From CALBPI01 sp963922335 (lineage in GTDB: Bacteria; Pseudomonadota; Gammaproteobacteria; Steroidobacterales; Woeseiaceae): DNA of 64,000 nucleotides. The translations under genes and the position numbers were made by a program. The notes under the pieces were generated by a model that searched no databases, was not told the origin of the DNA, and worked only from the letters and a program-made list of their open reading frames with translations. Positions 16,743-24,210 of the stretch are shown piece after piece. How positions within the stretch are numbered: position 1 is the first letter of the stretch; each line of letters starts with the position of its first letter. The stretch is from the NCBI GenBank assembly GCA_963922335.1, contig CAWUIB010000005.1, positions 1 to 64,000 on the forward strand, in the 5' to 3' direction.

Positions 16743-17705
16743 TTGTCAGAGAAAGAGAACCCTGAGCGAAAGGGCAGAGGTGTGGCACACGTCACAGTCG
16801 ATGAAGACGGCGCAGGCCAACGGATCGACAATTTCCTGATCGCACACCTGAAAACGGTGCCACGGACTCGCGTCTATCGCATGCTTCGCAAAGGCGAGGT
16901 CAGGGTCAATAAAGGCCGTGTCAAACCCACTCATCGACTGGCGGTTGGTGACTCCGTGAGGATTCCGCCGGTCTATGTGGAAGCATCCAATTCCTCGAAA
17001 GCGCCCAGACGCGTCACAGACTTGCTCTCCCAGTCAGTGCTCTACGAGGATCGGGATCTTCTCGTGATCAACAAACCGGGCGGTGTGGCGGTTCATGGCG
17101 GCAGTGGGGTGTCTCATGGCGTTGTGGAGGCACTGCGGGAAATTCGCCCGGAATGGTCGGAAGTGGCGCTGGCGCATCGTCTTGACCGCGAGACGAGCGG
17201 AGTGTTGGTTCTTGCCAAACGCCGGGCAGCGCTGCGCCGATTGCATGCAGATTTCCGGGAAGACCGCGTCAGTAAGGTATATCAGGCACTGGTAGTGGGT
17301 TACTGGCCGCACGGCAATCGCGTGATCGATTTGCCGTTGAGGGTCTCTGAACGGCGCGGTGGCGAGCGACATGTCATTGTTGCCCCGGACGGCAAACCCT
17401 CGGTCACGAGGGTCACGGTAACGGATGGTCGCAAGGCAGCCTCGCTGTTGACAGTCAGTCCGGAGACGGGGAGGACGCACCAGATTCGTGTTCACCTCGC
17501 GCACCTCGGGTACCCAATCGCGGGCGATGACCGCTACGGCGATGCGGATACGAATCGGGAATTGTCCCGTCGGGGGTTGCCCAGGCTGTTTTTGCATGCC
17601 CAATCCATTGGTTTCGACGATGGCGTCGGTGGTGAGCAGTTGTTTACCGCGCCGTTGCCACCGGATTTGTCCAAGGTGCTCCCGAGGATGCTGGCAGGCA
17701 ACTAG
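16743..17705 (+). CDS. rluC: Ribosomal large subunit pseudouridine synthase RluC
   Basis: A 320-residue enzyme that isomerises uridines 955, 2504 and 2580 (E. coli numbering) of 23S rRNA. An N-terminal S4 domain (RVYRMLRKGEVRVNKGRVKP, about residues 35-54) precedes the RluA-type catalytic domain with the motif HRLDRETSGVLV, whose Asp is the nucleophile (near residue 146). RTHQIRVHLAHLGYPIAGDDRYG, split across the C-terminal part, is the second signature. The start is TTG at 16743; a GTG at 16782 preceded by AGAGG is a good alternative that would shorten the protein by 13 residues. Divergent from rne as in many gammaproteobacteria. Confidence 0.95.
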   Translation: MSEKENPERKGRGVAHVTVDEDGAGQRIDNFLIAHLKTVPRTRVYRMLRKGEVRVNKGRVKPTHRLAVGDSVRIPPVYVEASNSSKAPRRVTDLLSQSVLYEDRDLLVINKPGGVAVHGGSGVSHGVVEALREIRPEWSEVALAHRLDRETSGVLVLAKRRAALRRLHADFREDRVSKVYQALVVGYWPHGNRVIDLPLRVSERRGGERHVIVAPDGKPSVTRVTVTDGRKAASLLTVSPETGRTHQIRVHLAHLGYPIAGDDRYGDADTNRELSRRGLPRLFLHAQSIGFDDGVGGEQLFTAPLPPDLSKVLPRMLAGN

Positions 17706-18283
17706 GGCAGCTTCAGCCCAAAATCCCGCAGGGCCGCTGATACGGTGATCAATGGGAGACCGATCAGTGCCGTCGGATCGGTTGACCGGATTGCTCGAAA
17801 CAAGGAGATACCTAGCAATTCCGCCTTGACGGCGCCGGCGCATACTAGCGGTTCATCCGCCTGAACGTAGCGCTCAATTTCTGGCCGCGTTAGCGCGCGG
17901 AACTCAACTTCTGTGCGATCCAGGCCTGAGCGCGATTCTCCGTCGTGGATCACGCACCATGCGGTGAAAAACGTCACGGCACGCCCGCTGCAGTGCTCCA
18001 GCTGTGCGACTGCGTTTTCTACTGATCCCGGCTTTCCCAGTACATCTTCGCCATCCCAGGCGACCTGGTCCGATCCTATGATGATCGCGCCTTCGGGGCA
18101 TCGAGCCGCGACTGCGGTCGCCTTTGACGTCGCCAGTCGCAATGACAAAACCTCGGGCGGCTCACCAGGCTGCGGTGATTCATCGATGTCCGGTGAGTCT
18201 GTAGTGAAGGGTACGCCCAGTCGTTCCAGCAATTCGCGTCGAGCTACTGAACTCGAGGCAAGAATCAGCGGCGCGCTCGTCAT
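17702..18283 (-). CDS. yceF: Maf-like nucleoside triphosphate pyrophosphatase (YceF type)
   Basis: A 193-residue house-cleaning enzyme that hydrolyses modified nucleoside triphosphates; the YceF subgroup prefers 7-methyl-GTP. The family signatures are visible: LILASSSVARRELLERLG at the N-terminus, SDQVAWDGEDVLGKPG in the middle (S-D-Q in place of the usual S-D-T/Q), and GAVKAELLG with STDPTALIGLPL near the end. I prefer the ATG at 18283 because the family begins a few residues before LILAS; an upstream GTG at 18307 is possible. Convergent with rluC (4-bp overlap) and divergent from yceD. Confidence 0.9.
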   Translation of the reverse strand: MTSAPLILASSSVARRELLERLGVPFTTDSPDIDESPQPGEPPEVLSLRLATSKATAVAARCPEGAIIIGSDQVAWDGEDVLGKPGSVENAVAQLEHCSGRAVTFFTAWCVIHDGESRSGLDRTEVEFRALTRPEIERYVQADEPLVCAGAVKAELLGISLFRAIRSTDPTALIGLPLITVSAALRDFGLKLP

Positions 18284-18339
18284 AATGGGTGTCCAGAGCT
18301 TTGACACCGTAACGGCTTGTCACTTACCATTTGCCGGCT

Positions 18340-18909
18340 ATGGGCATCACATTTAACACCCCGATTATTTTGTCGGACGTCGATGCCCATGGGCTGAAGC
18401 TTGCCGGGAAACTCGGCTCAGGCCAAATGCAAGGTATCGACGCGCTCGCAAACGCTGCCGCGGCCGATGCCGTCGACAGTGATGAGAGCCAGTTTCAAAC
18501 CGGTGCCGAAGCAGATTTGATTCTTGTGCCTGGCGGTAAGCCGCGACATTGGAAGCTTTCGGGTCGTATCGACGGTCGCGTTGCTTTGGTGTGTCAGCGG
18601 TGCCTCGAGTTGACCGAGGTGCGGGTGGGACGCGAGGTGAACCTCGTGATCGTCGCCTCAGAGCTGGACGAGGAACATTTCGATGCGGCGTTCCCGGGGA
18701 TGGAGCGTTGGGATTACGACGAAGAGCAGCTCGTATTGGCTGATCTGATCGATGAATGGATGATGCTTGAGCTGCCCATGGTGGTAGCTCATGAGAATAT
18801 TGAGGATTGTGGCCCGTTAGCTACCGCGCTCGAGCGACCGGTAGAGCAGGCCAGGACACAGACACCTTTTGCGGATCTGGCCAACATGATGACTGGAAAG
18901 TCTGAGTGA
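18340..18909 (+). CDS. yceD: YceD family protein (DUF177)
   Basis: A 189-residue protein of the conserved family encoded just ahead of rpmF. A CxxC-type pair (LVCQRCLEL, near residue 88) and the acidic segment LVLADLIDEWMMLELPMV (near residues 125-142) are the family hallmarks. In plants and bacteria the family has been linked to 23S rRNA processing and accumulation; the mechanism is not settled. The ATG at 18340 follows a TTG at 18331 in the same frame, and neither has a strong ribosome site. It probably leads the rpmF-plsX-fabH transcript. Confidence 0.88.
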   Translation: MGITFNTPIILSDVDAHGLKLAGKLGSGQMQGIDALANAAAADAVDSDESQFQTGAEADLILVPGGKPRHWKLSGRIDGRVALVCQRCLELTEVRVGREVNLVIVASELDEEHFDAAFPGMERWDYDEEQLVLADLIDEWMMLELPMVVAHENIEDCGPLATALERPVEQARTQTPFADLANMMTGKSE

Positions 18910-18948
18910 GCCGGTCCGCCGAAGCAGCTTTTTAAATGGAGTAATGTC

Positions 18949-19143
18949 ATGGCAGTTCAAAAGAGCCGTCGCACCCCTTCGACTCGCGGCATGCGTCGCG
19001 GTCACGACAAATTGAAAGGCAAAACGCTTTCCGTTGAGCCAACAACTGGTGAGAAGCACTTGCGTCACCACGTGAGCCCTGACGGGTTCTATCGTGGTAA
19101 GCAGGTCATCGCGACCGAAGCGCTAGACGCGGACGACGAGTAA
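18949..19143 (+). CDS. rpmF: 50S ribosomal protein L32
   Basis: A 64-residue ribosomal protein with the conserved opening MAVQKSRRTPSTRGMRR and the HHVSPDGFYRGKQV segment. It has no CxxC zinc ribbon, so it belongs to the zinc-free C-minus type. GGAG lies seven bases before the ATG. It sits 39 bp after yceD and 65 bp before plsX, the usual linkage of ribosome and lipid synthesis. Confidence 0.97.
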   Translation: MAVQKSRRTPSTRGMRRGHDKLKGKTLSVEPTTGEKHLRHHVSPDGFYRGKQVIATEALDADDE

Positions 19144-19152
19144 GTCACTCTG

Positions 19153-19192
19153 TAGGTCTAGCGACCCGAGTACACCGGGCGAGCTAGACCTA
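19153..19192 (+). promoter_or_regulatory. Strong hairpin between rpmF and plsX
   Basis: TAGGTCTAGC at 19153-19162 is perfectly complementary to GCTAGACCTA at 19183-19192, and a nested CCCG/CGGG pair strengthens the stem. No U tract follows. It may protect the rpmF 3' end, mark an RNase cleavage site, or tune readthrough into plsX so that L32 is made in excess of the lipid enzymes. Confidence 0.6.
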
Positions 19193-19208
19193 ATCCGCAA
19201 TCCCTGAT

Positions 19209-20237
19209 TTGCTAGGGCAGTACGACAATCTGGAATTCAGGGAGTCCACCACCATTGCGCTAGACGCTATGGGGGGCGACCTCGGTCCCGGCATTGTCCT
19301 CGATGCCGCTGCATCCGCGCTGGCACGCTTTCCTGCCCTCAACATTATCCTCGTTGGGGACGAAGCGATCCTCGGTAGCCACCCGACGGCGACTCACGAG
19401 CGTGTCCGGGTTCGTCACGCCCCCGAGGTGGTCACAATGGATGACGCGCCCTCCGAAGCCCTGCGCCGCAAGAAGCAATCCTCGATGCGGGTGGCACTCG
19501 ACTGCGTGCGCGAGGGCGAGGCGGCGGCCTGTATCAGCGGCGGTAACACCGGCGCGTTAATGGCAACGGCCATGCTCGTGCTACGGACCGTGACCGGTAT
19601 CAAGCGACCGGCGATCATGGCCGAGATTCCAACAACAGCGTCTCCTACCTATCTTCTTGACGTTGGTGCCAACGCGAGTTGCGACGCGGAACAGCTTTAC
19701 CAGTTTGCGGTGATGGGCAGTATTGTCGCGAGACCGCTTAGTGGTGCGAGCGAGCCCCGGGTGGCCCTTCTGAACATCGGTAGCGAAGCCGGGAAGGGTG
19801 ATGGCCGAATTCAAACCACGGCGCAGCGACTTGCAGCCAGCAATCTGAACTACATCGGATTCGTCGAAGGCAATGATCTGGGAAAGGGCGTCGCAGAGGT
19901 CATCGTCACTGACGGGTTTACCGGTAACGTTGCACTGAAGACGATGGAAGGCACAGCGTCGTTGGTCGGTCACTTCATGCGCGCCTCATTCACGCGTTCC
20001 ATCGCGGGCAAGCTTCAGGCGCTACTCTCAAGAGGTTCGCTTAGACACCTTGCGAACACACTCGACCCGAGAGGGTATAATGGCGCCAGTTTCGTCGGAC
20101 TGAATGGCATCGTTATCAAGAGCCATGGTGGTGCCGACGCCAAAGCGTTTGAGCATGCGATTGAAACAGCGCTGCTTGAGATACGGGACAACGCACCTGC
20201 GGCTATCGACCGCTGGATGAGCAACGAGGCAGTCTGA
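19209..20237 (+). CDS. plsX: Phosphate acyltransferase PlsX
   Basis: A 342-residue peripheral membrane enzyme that converts acyl-ACP to acyl-phosphate for phospholipid synthesis. The N-terminal signature IALDAMGGDLGPG and the later EGNDLGKGVAEVIVTDGFTGN (split between two strands) are diagnostic, as are SGGNTGALMA and RPAIMAEIPT. The reading begins at TTG 19209; the conserved domain starts at about residue 15, and no ATG lies between, so a rare start nearer the domain cannot be excluded. Its TGA is immediately followed by the fabH ATG, implying coupled translation. Confidence 0.96.
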   Translation: MLGQYDNLEFRESTTIALDAMGGDLGPGIVLDAAASALARFPALNIILVGDEAILGSHPTATHERVRVRHAPEVVTMDDAPSEALRRKKQSSMRVALDCVREGEAAACISGGNTGALMATAMLVLRTVTGIKRPAIMAEIPTTASPTYLLDVGANASCDAEQLYQFAVMGSIVARPLSGASEPRVALLNIGSEAGKGDGRIQTTAQRLAASNLNYIGFVEGNDLGKGVAEVIVTDGFTGNVALKTMEGTASLVGHFMRASFTRSIAGKLQALLSRGSLRHLANTLDPRGYNGASFVGLNGIVIKSHGGADAKAFEHAIETALLEIRDNAPAAIDRWMSNEAV

Positions 20238-21203
20238 ATGTTTTCAAGAATCGCCGGGACCGGAAGCTACGCACCGGAACGAGTACTGACCAACACCGAG
20301 CTCGAGGGCATGGTCGAAACCAGTGATGAATGGATTCGTTCGCGTACCGGTATTGAACGTCGTCATATCGCTGCCGATGACGAAACGACATCCTCACTCG
20401 CAATTCAGGCGGCGCGCCGTGCGATGGAAGCAGCTGGCGTCACCGGGGCCGACGTTGACTTCATCGCTATAGGTACCACCACCCCGGATGTCGTATTCCC
20501 GAACGTCGGTTGCTTGATTCAGGAAGCGCTCGATATTCCGGCGTGCCCGACGATGCAACTCGAGGCCGCCTGCACCGGCTTTATCTACGCACTGAGCGTT
20601 GCTGATCAGTATGTGAAGGCCGGCACCGCCAAGTGTGCACTTGTTATCGGCGCCGAAACGCTCTCACGGGTCACAGACTGGACCGACCGCAACACCTGTG
20701 TGTTGTTCGGCGATGGTGCGGGTGCGGTGATCCTTAAGCCCGACGAAAAAGACGGCGTGATCTCCACGCATCTCGGTGCGGACGGGCGCTATCGTCACCT
20801 GCTGAAGATGGACGCGGGCCCGTCGCAGCGCCTGACTGACGTCGTACGCGGAGAAGCATTTATCCAGATGGCCGGCAACGAAGTGTTCAAAGTCGCCGTC
20901 AAGACGCTCGAACGAATCGTCGATGTCACCCTCGAAGCGAACGGTATCGACAAGTCTGATATCGATTGGTTGATTCCGCATCAGGCCAATATTCGAATTA
21001 TCCAGGCGACCGCGAAACGACTGGCTATGCCGATGGATCAGGTGGTGTTGACGGTGCAGGAATACGGCAACACCTCAGCGGCCTCGGTGCCTATGGCATT
21101 GGATACGGCCGTGCGCGACGGTCGTGTCGAGCGAGGACAGCTGTTGCTGCTCGAAGCCTTTGGTGGCGGCTTTACGTGGGGGTCGGCGCTGGTCCGCTTC
21201 TGA
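20238..21203 (+). CDS. fabH: Beta-ketoacyl-ACP synthase III
   Basis: A 321-residue condensing enzyme that joins acetyl-CoA with malonyl-ACP to start fatty-acid synthesis. The catalytic triad is visible: Cys112 in EAACTGFIYAL, His248 in IPHQANIRI and Asn278 in YGNTSAAS. Length and motifs are normal. It starts on the base after the plsX stop codon. The usual next genes fabD, fabG, acpP and fabF do not follow; instead a convergent ykvA-like gene begins, so the rest of the pathway is encoded elsewhere. Confidence 0.97.
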   Translation: MFSRIAGTGSYAPERVLTNTELEGMVETSDEWIRSRTGIERRHIAADDETTSSLAIQAARRAMEAAGVTGADVDFIAIGTTTPDVVFPNVGCLIQEALDIPACPTMQLEAACTGFIYALSVADQYVKAGTAKCALVIGAETLSRVTDWTDRNTCVLFGDGAGAVILKPDEKDGVISTHLGADGRYRHLLKMDAGPSQRLTDVVRGEAFIQMAGNEVFKVAVKTLERIVDVTLEANGIDKSDIDWLIPHQANIRIIQATAKRLAMPMDQVVLTVQEYGNTSAASVPMALDTAVRDGRVERGQLLLLEAFGGGFTWGSALVRF

Positions 21204-21214
21204 AGCGATTAGCT

Positions 21215-21757
21215 TCAGATTAGCGAGCGGGACGGCAAGCCGCTACGGTCTGTGCGCATGCGACGCTGCATGCGTCCATGCAGAGCCCAACGGCGTTTTT
21301 CCAGTCGTTCGATACGTACCGACTCGGGGACGGTGGTCATCAGACTGCTACGATAACGACAGAAGTCCCGATAGGCTTCGATGACGTGCTTGAGCTCGAG
21401 TAACAGCAGCTCGATGACGATTGCGTCGTCGAGCAAACCGAGGCCCGGAACGTCATCCGGGATGAGATCGTCCGGATCACCGAAGTAGACCAATGCAGCA
21501 AGGATTTTTTCGCGTTGGCGCTTGGGTAACTCCCAGTCAGTGTCTTCGAGCATATCGGTCATCGCGATCAGCTTCGGCACACGCTCGCGAACAAAGTCTG
21601 GCGCCTGGCGGGAATCAAATTCGTCGAGCAGTGTGCGTGCGGCTTCGAGAATATCGTGCTCGTCGGCACTGCGAATCGTGTCGCGGGCATTCTGCATCGC
21701 TTTGCGAAGGGCGCGGATGTCCTTGTTGGTTATCTTGATTTTGACGACGATCGCCAC
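21215..21757 (-). CDS. YkvA/DUF1232-like protein
   Basis: A 180-residue protein. The block LAALVYFGDPDDLIPDDVPGLGLLDDAIVIELLLLEL, divided over about residues 85-120, is the DUF1232 (YkvA) signature, in which the short P-D-D-L-I-P stretch is typical. The first 80 residues are helical and charged, and the end is basic (RLEKRRWALHGRMQRRM). The family's function is not known; many members are membrane-associated, but here the hydrophobic core is short. Convergent with fabH. Confidence 0.75.
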   Translation of the reverse strand: MAIVVKIKITNKDIRALRKAMQNARDTIRSADEHDILEAARTLLDEFDSRQAPDFVRERVPKLIAMTDMLEDTDWELPKRQREKILAALVYFGDPDDLIPDDVPGLGLLDDAIVIELLLLELKHVIEAYRDFCRYRSSLMTTVPESVRIERLEKRRWALHGRMQRRMRTDRSGLPSRSLI

Positions 21758-21824
21758 GCTTCGATGCCCCTAGGTTACAATCGCGCCAAGGCTACGTGGC
21801 GCGCAATCAATGGTCAAACGCTGC

Positions 21825-22910
21825 ATGAGTTTCGAATCTAAACCCGTTCAGTATCTTGCAACCACGGTTGCCGGATTACTGTTGGCATCCGTCGGTCAGG
21901 CTGCGGAGTATCTTTTGCCAGCGGCTGATCAGCACATCATTGGCGAAGTCCGCGAGATCACCGCAACCCAGCAGGACACGTTTGTGGACATCGCGCGCGT
22001 CCACGGTGTTGGTTACACCGAACTGCGGCGTGCCAATCCCGATGTTGACCCATGGATTCCTGGTGTGGGCACGACAGTAGTCCTGCCGACGCGATTTGTG
22101 TTGCCGGATGCGCGCCGCCGCGGGGTTGTGCTCAATCTTGCCGAATATCGGATGTATTACTTCCCGCCGGTTGCACAGGGCGAGCAAGCGACCGTACATA
22201 CCTATCCGATCAGTATCGGGAGACAGGACTGGGAGACGCCGCTCGGGCGAACGAGAGTGGTCGCCAAGGCCGAGCGGCCGAGTTGGTATCCGCCAGCATC
22301 CATTCGCGCCGAGCATGCCGCGGAGGGTGATCCGTTGCCGGCGGTGGTGCCGCCTGGGCCGGACAATCCATTGGGTGAGTATGCGATGCGACTGGGACTG
22401 CCCGGTTACCTGATTCACGGCACCAATCGACCAGCGGGTGTCGGCATGCGGGTCACCCATGGATGCATCCGAATGTTCCCGGAAGACATCGAACAGTTGT
22501 TTGCGATGGTCCCTGTGGATACGCCGGTGCAGATCGTAAACCAGCCAGTGAAGATGGGCTGGGATGGTGATCGCCTGATCCTGGAGGCGCATGAGCCGCT
22601 GTCGAGCGCTGTTGAAGCTATCGATGAACCGATACCGGAAATGGATGAGACGAGCCCAGACGCGGAAACAATCGCGGGTGTATCTGATGAGGCGCCGCCT
22701 GTGGTGGAGAGTGCGCTGACGTTGCTCACCCGCGCCTATGTTGCGGCGACACGCGATTTAGAGACGGCTCCGAAGGTGGATTGGCCGTTGATGGAGTCTG
22801 TGCTGGGGGAGGCCAGGGGATTACCCGTGACGGTTGGTGAGTTTTCCCGCGAAATCGCGGATGCAGAACCCGCGCCCGAGGTCTCGCCAGAGTCGACATC
22901 TGCACAATAG
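21825..22910 (+). CDS. L,D-transpeptidase of the ErfK/YbiS family
   Basis: A periplasmic enzyme of 361 residues (ATG at 21825; another ATG at 21810 adds five). A signal peptide ends near AASVGQAAEY (about residue 27). A LysM-like segment (TFVDIARVHGVGYTELRRANP) is followed by the YkuD catalytic domain with HGTNRPAGVGMRVTHGCIRM; the nucleophile is Cys214. This class attaches murein lipoprotein to peptidoglycan or forms 3-3 cross-links. The C-terminal 100 residues are acidic and unstructured except for a helical LLTRAYVAATRDLETAP segment. It is convergent with an Lpp-like gene, which is its likely substrate. Confidence 0.93.
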   Translation: MSFESKPVQYLATTVAGLLLASVGQAAEYLLPAADQHIIGEVREITATQQDTFVDIARVHGVGYTELRRANPDVDPWIPGVGTTVVLPTRFVLPDARRRGVVLNLAEYRMYYFPPVAQGEQATVHTYPISIGRQDWETPLGRTRVVAKAERPSWYPPASIRAEHAAEGDPLPAVVPPGPDNPLGEYAMRLGLPGYLIHGTNRPAGVGMRVTHGCIRMFPEDIEQLFAMVPVDTPVQIVNQPVKMGWDGDRLILEAHEPLSSAVEAIDEPIPEMDETSPDAETIAGVSDEAPPVVESALTLLTRAYVAATRDLETAPKVDWPLMESVLGEARGLPVTVGEFSREIADAEPAPEVSPESTSAQ

Positions 22911-22933
22911 AACAGGCCATGCCCGCTCAGGCA

Positions 22934-22970
22934 TAAAAAAACGCCGCGTGAATCATCACGCGACGTTTTT
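22934..22970. terminator. Bidirectional terminator between the L,D-transpeptidase and lipoprotein genes
   Basis: A7 is followed by the stem CG-CCGCGTGA, the loop ATCA and TCACGCGA-CG, then T5. The hairpin can terminate both converging transcripts. A second short hairpin (GGTGCC/GGCACC) lies directly to its right at about 22972-22987. Confidence 0.85.
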
Positions 22971-23014
22971 CGGTGCCGTCAGGCACCCGCCATACGGCAA
23001 TTCCTTTTCAGGAA

Positions 23015-23317
23015 TTACTTCTGCATGGAACGCTGGAACATACGCTCCAGACGCTCGGTGTTGGCGTCGCAGCAGGACTGTGCTGAGTTTGCAGCAGACA
23101 GCGCCTGGTTGGCGGTGCTAGCAGCGCTTGCAGCCTGCTGGCTCGCGCGATCTGCAGCAGCGCGTGCAGCTTCAGCAGCGGTTTTCGCAGCCGCAGCGTC
23201 CGCAGCAGCAGCATCAGCAGTTGCACGTACTTCGTTCAGCAATTCGTTATTCGTGCAACCGGTAGCAGCACCCAGTACTACAACCGCCGCAGCGACTTTC
23301 AGAACGTTCTTCATCAT
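23015..23317 (-). CDS. Lpp/OprI-like murein lipoprotein
   Basis: A 100-residue outer-membrane lipoprotein. I start at the ATG at 23317 because GGGG lies nine bases upstream; adjacent ATG codons make the exact start uncertain. The lipobox LGAATGC places the acylated Cys at about residue 20. The body is a long Ala-rich helix (AAAADAAAAKTAAEAARAAADRA, alanine-zipper type) like Pseudomonas OprI. The C-terminus RSMQK ends in Lys, the residue that L,D-transpeptidases join to diaminopimelate. An unusual CC pair interrupts the helix near the C-terminal third. A long A/T-rich leader and an isolated position suggest strong expression from its own promoter. Confidence 0.88.
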   Translation of the reverse strand: MMKNVLKVAAAVVVLGAATGCTNNELLNEVRATADAAAADAAAAKTAAEAARAAADRASQQAASAASTANQALSAANSAQSCCDANTERLERMFQRSMQK

Positions 23318-23532
23318 TACAAAAAACCCCATTCGTTCTTGTACAAGTCAGTATCGAAGATACCCAAACAACTCAGGACAATCCTGAAGTTGGCGTAATG
23401 ATGCCAGATTTCTGACATATGTATAAGTCAATCGCACGTCGGAGTTTGGCGACACAACTGATTGATGCTCAACGACTCACAGTGGATCTGGTGGATCGGG
23501 CGGGGGGTTCAGAGGGATGATTTTTTCAGGGC

Positions 23533-23585
23533 TTGCGCTCGAAGGCGTCCTGTATATAATCACAGTCACTGGTTTTCTATACAGG
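23533..23585 (+). promoter_or_regulatory. lexA promoter with two LexA (SOS) boxes
   Basis: A match to the LexA operator, CTGT-N8-ACAG, is at 23550-23565, and a one-mismatch copy, CTGG-N8-ACAG, is at 23569-23584, just ahead of the lexA start. TTGCGC at 23533-23538 and TATAAT at 23555-23560, 16 bases apart, form a sigma-70-like promoter whose -10 element lies inside the first box. LexA binding would therefore block the polymerase. Paired boxes are typical of autoregulated lexA genes. Confidence 0.9.
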
Positions 23586-23592
23586 TATCGTC

Positions 23593-24210
23593 ATGCATGA
23601 CCTCACGCCACGACAATCGCAGATTCTGGAATTGATCCAGGATTTCATCCATGAGACTGGCATGCCGCCGACGCGTGCCGAGATCGCTCGTGAGCTCGGC
23701 TTCAAATCGCCTAACTCCGCCGAAGAACACCTGCGGGCACTGCAGCGTAAAGGTGTGATCGATCTGATTCCGGGTACCTCCCGTGGAATCCAGTTGAAAG
23801 ACTCGCTTCGTGAGCAGATCGGTCTGCCGCTGGTGGGTCGTGTAGCTGCTGGTCATCCGATTCTGGCGGAGCAGAACATCGAGGCACATTACCGAGTGGA
23901 TCCGGCTTTTTTCAGCCCCAAGCCACACTACCTGTTGCGTGTTTGCGGTATGAGTATGAAAGACATCGGCATTCTGGATGGCGATCTTGTTGCGGTACAT
24001 CGCACACCAGAAGTGCGTAGTCGCCAGGTGGTAGTTGCCCGTTTGGATGATGAGGTGACGGTCAAGCGCTACCGACAGGAAGGCAGTGTGGTGTGGTTGT
24101 TGCCGGAGAACGAGGATTTTGAACCGATAGAGGTGGACCTGAGCGAGCAGTCTCTGGTGATCGAAGGCGTAGTCGTTGGTGTGATTCGCGATGGTGTACA
24201 AGTCCACTGA
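23593..24210 (+). CDS. lexA: SOS repressor LexA
   Basis: A 205-residue self-cleaving repressor. A winged helix-turn-helix covers residues 1-70 (PTRAEIARELGF then SAEEHLRAL). The cleavage bond is Ala86-Gly87 in VGRVAAGHP. The catalytic dyad is Ser121 in GMSMKDIGI and Lys158 in VTVKRY. RecA filaments trigger cleavage after DNA damage. It heads the operon lexA-imuA-imuB-dnaE2, and its 3' end overlaps the imuA start by 20 bases. Two LexA boxes precede it. Confidence 0.98.
   Translation: MHDLTPRQSQILELIQDFIHETGMPPTRAEIARELGFKSPNSAEEHLRALQRKGVIDLIPGTSRGIQLKDSLREQIGLPLVGRVAAGHPILAEQNIEAHYRVDPAFFSPKPHYLLRVCGMSMKDIGILDGDLVAVHRTPEVRSRQVVVARLDDEVTVKRYRQEGSVVWLLPENEDFEPIEVDLSEQSLVIEGVVVGVIRDGVQVH

Noticed and set aside
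23566..24207. 213-codon ORF antisense to lexA
   Set aside because: It mirrors lexA exactly, includes the LexA boxes in its 3' part and has no family features.
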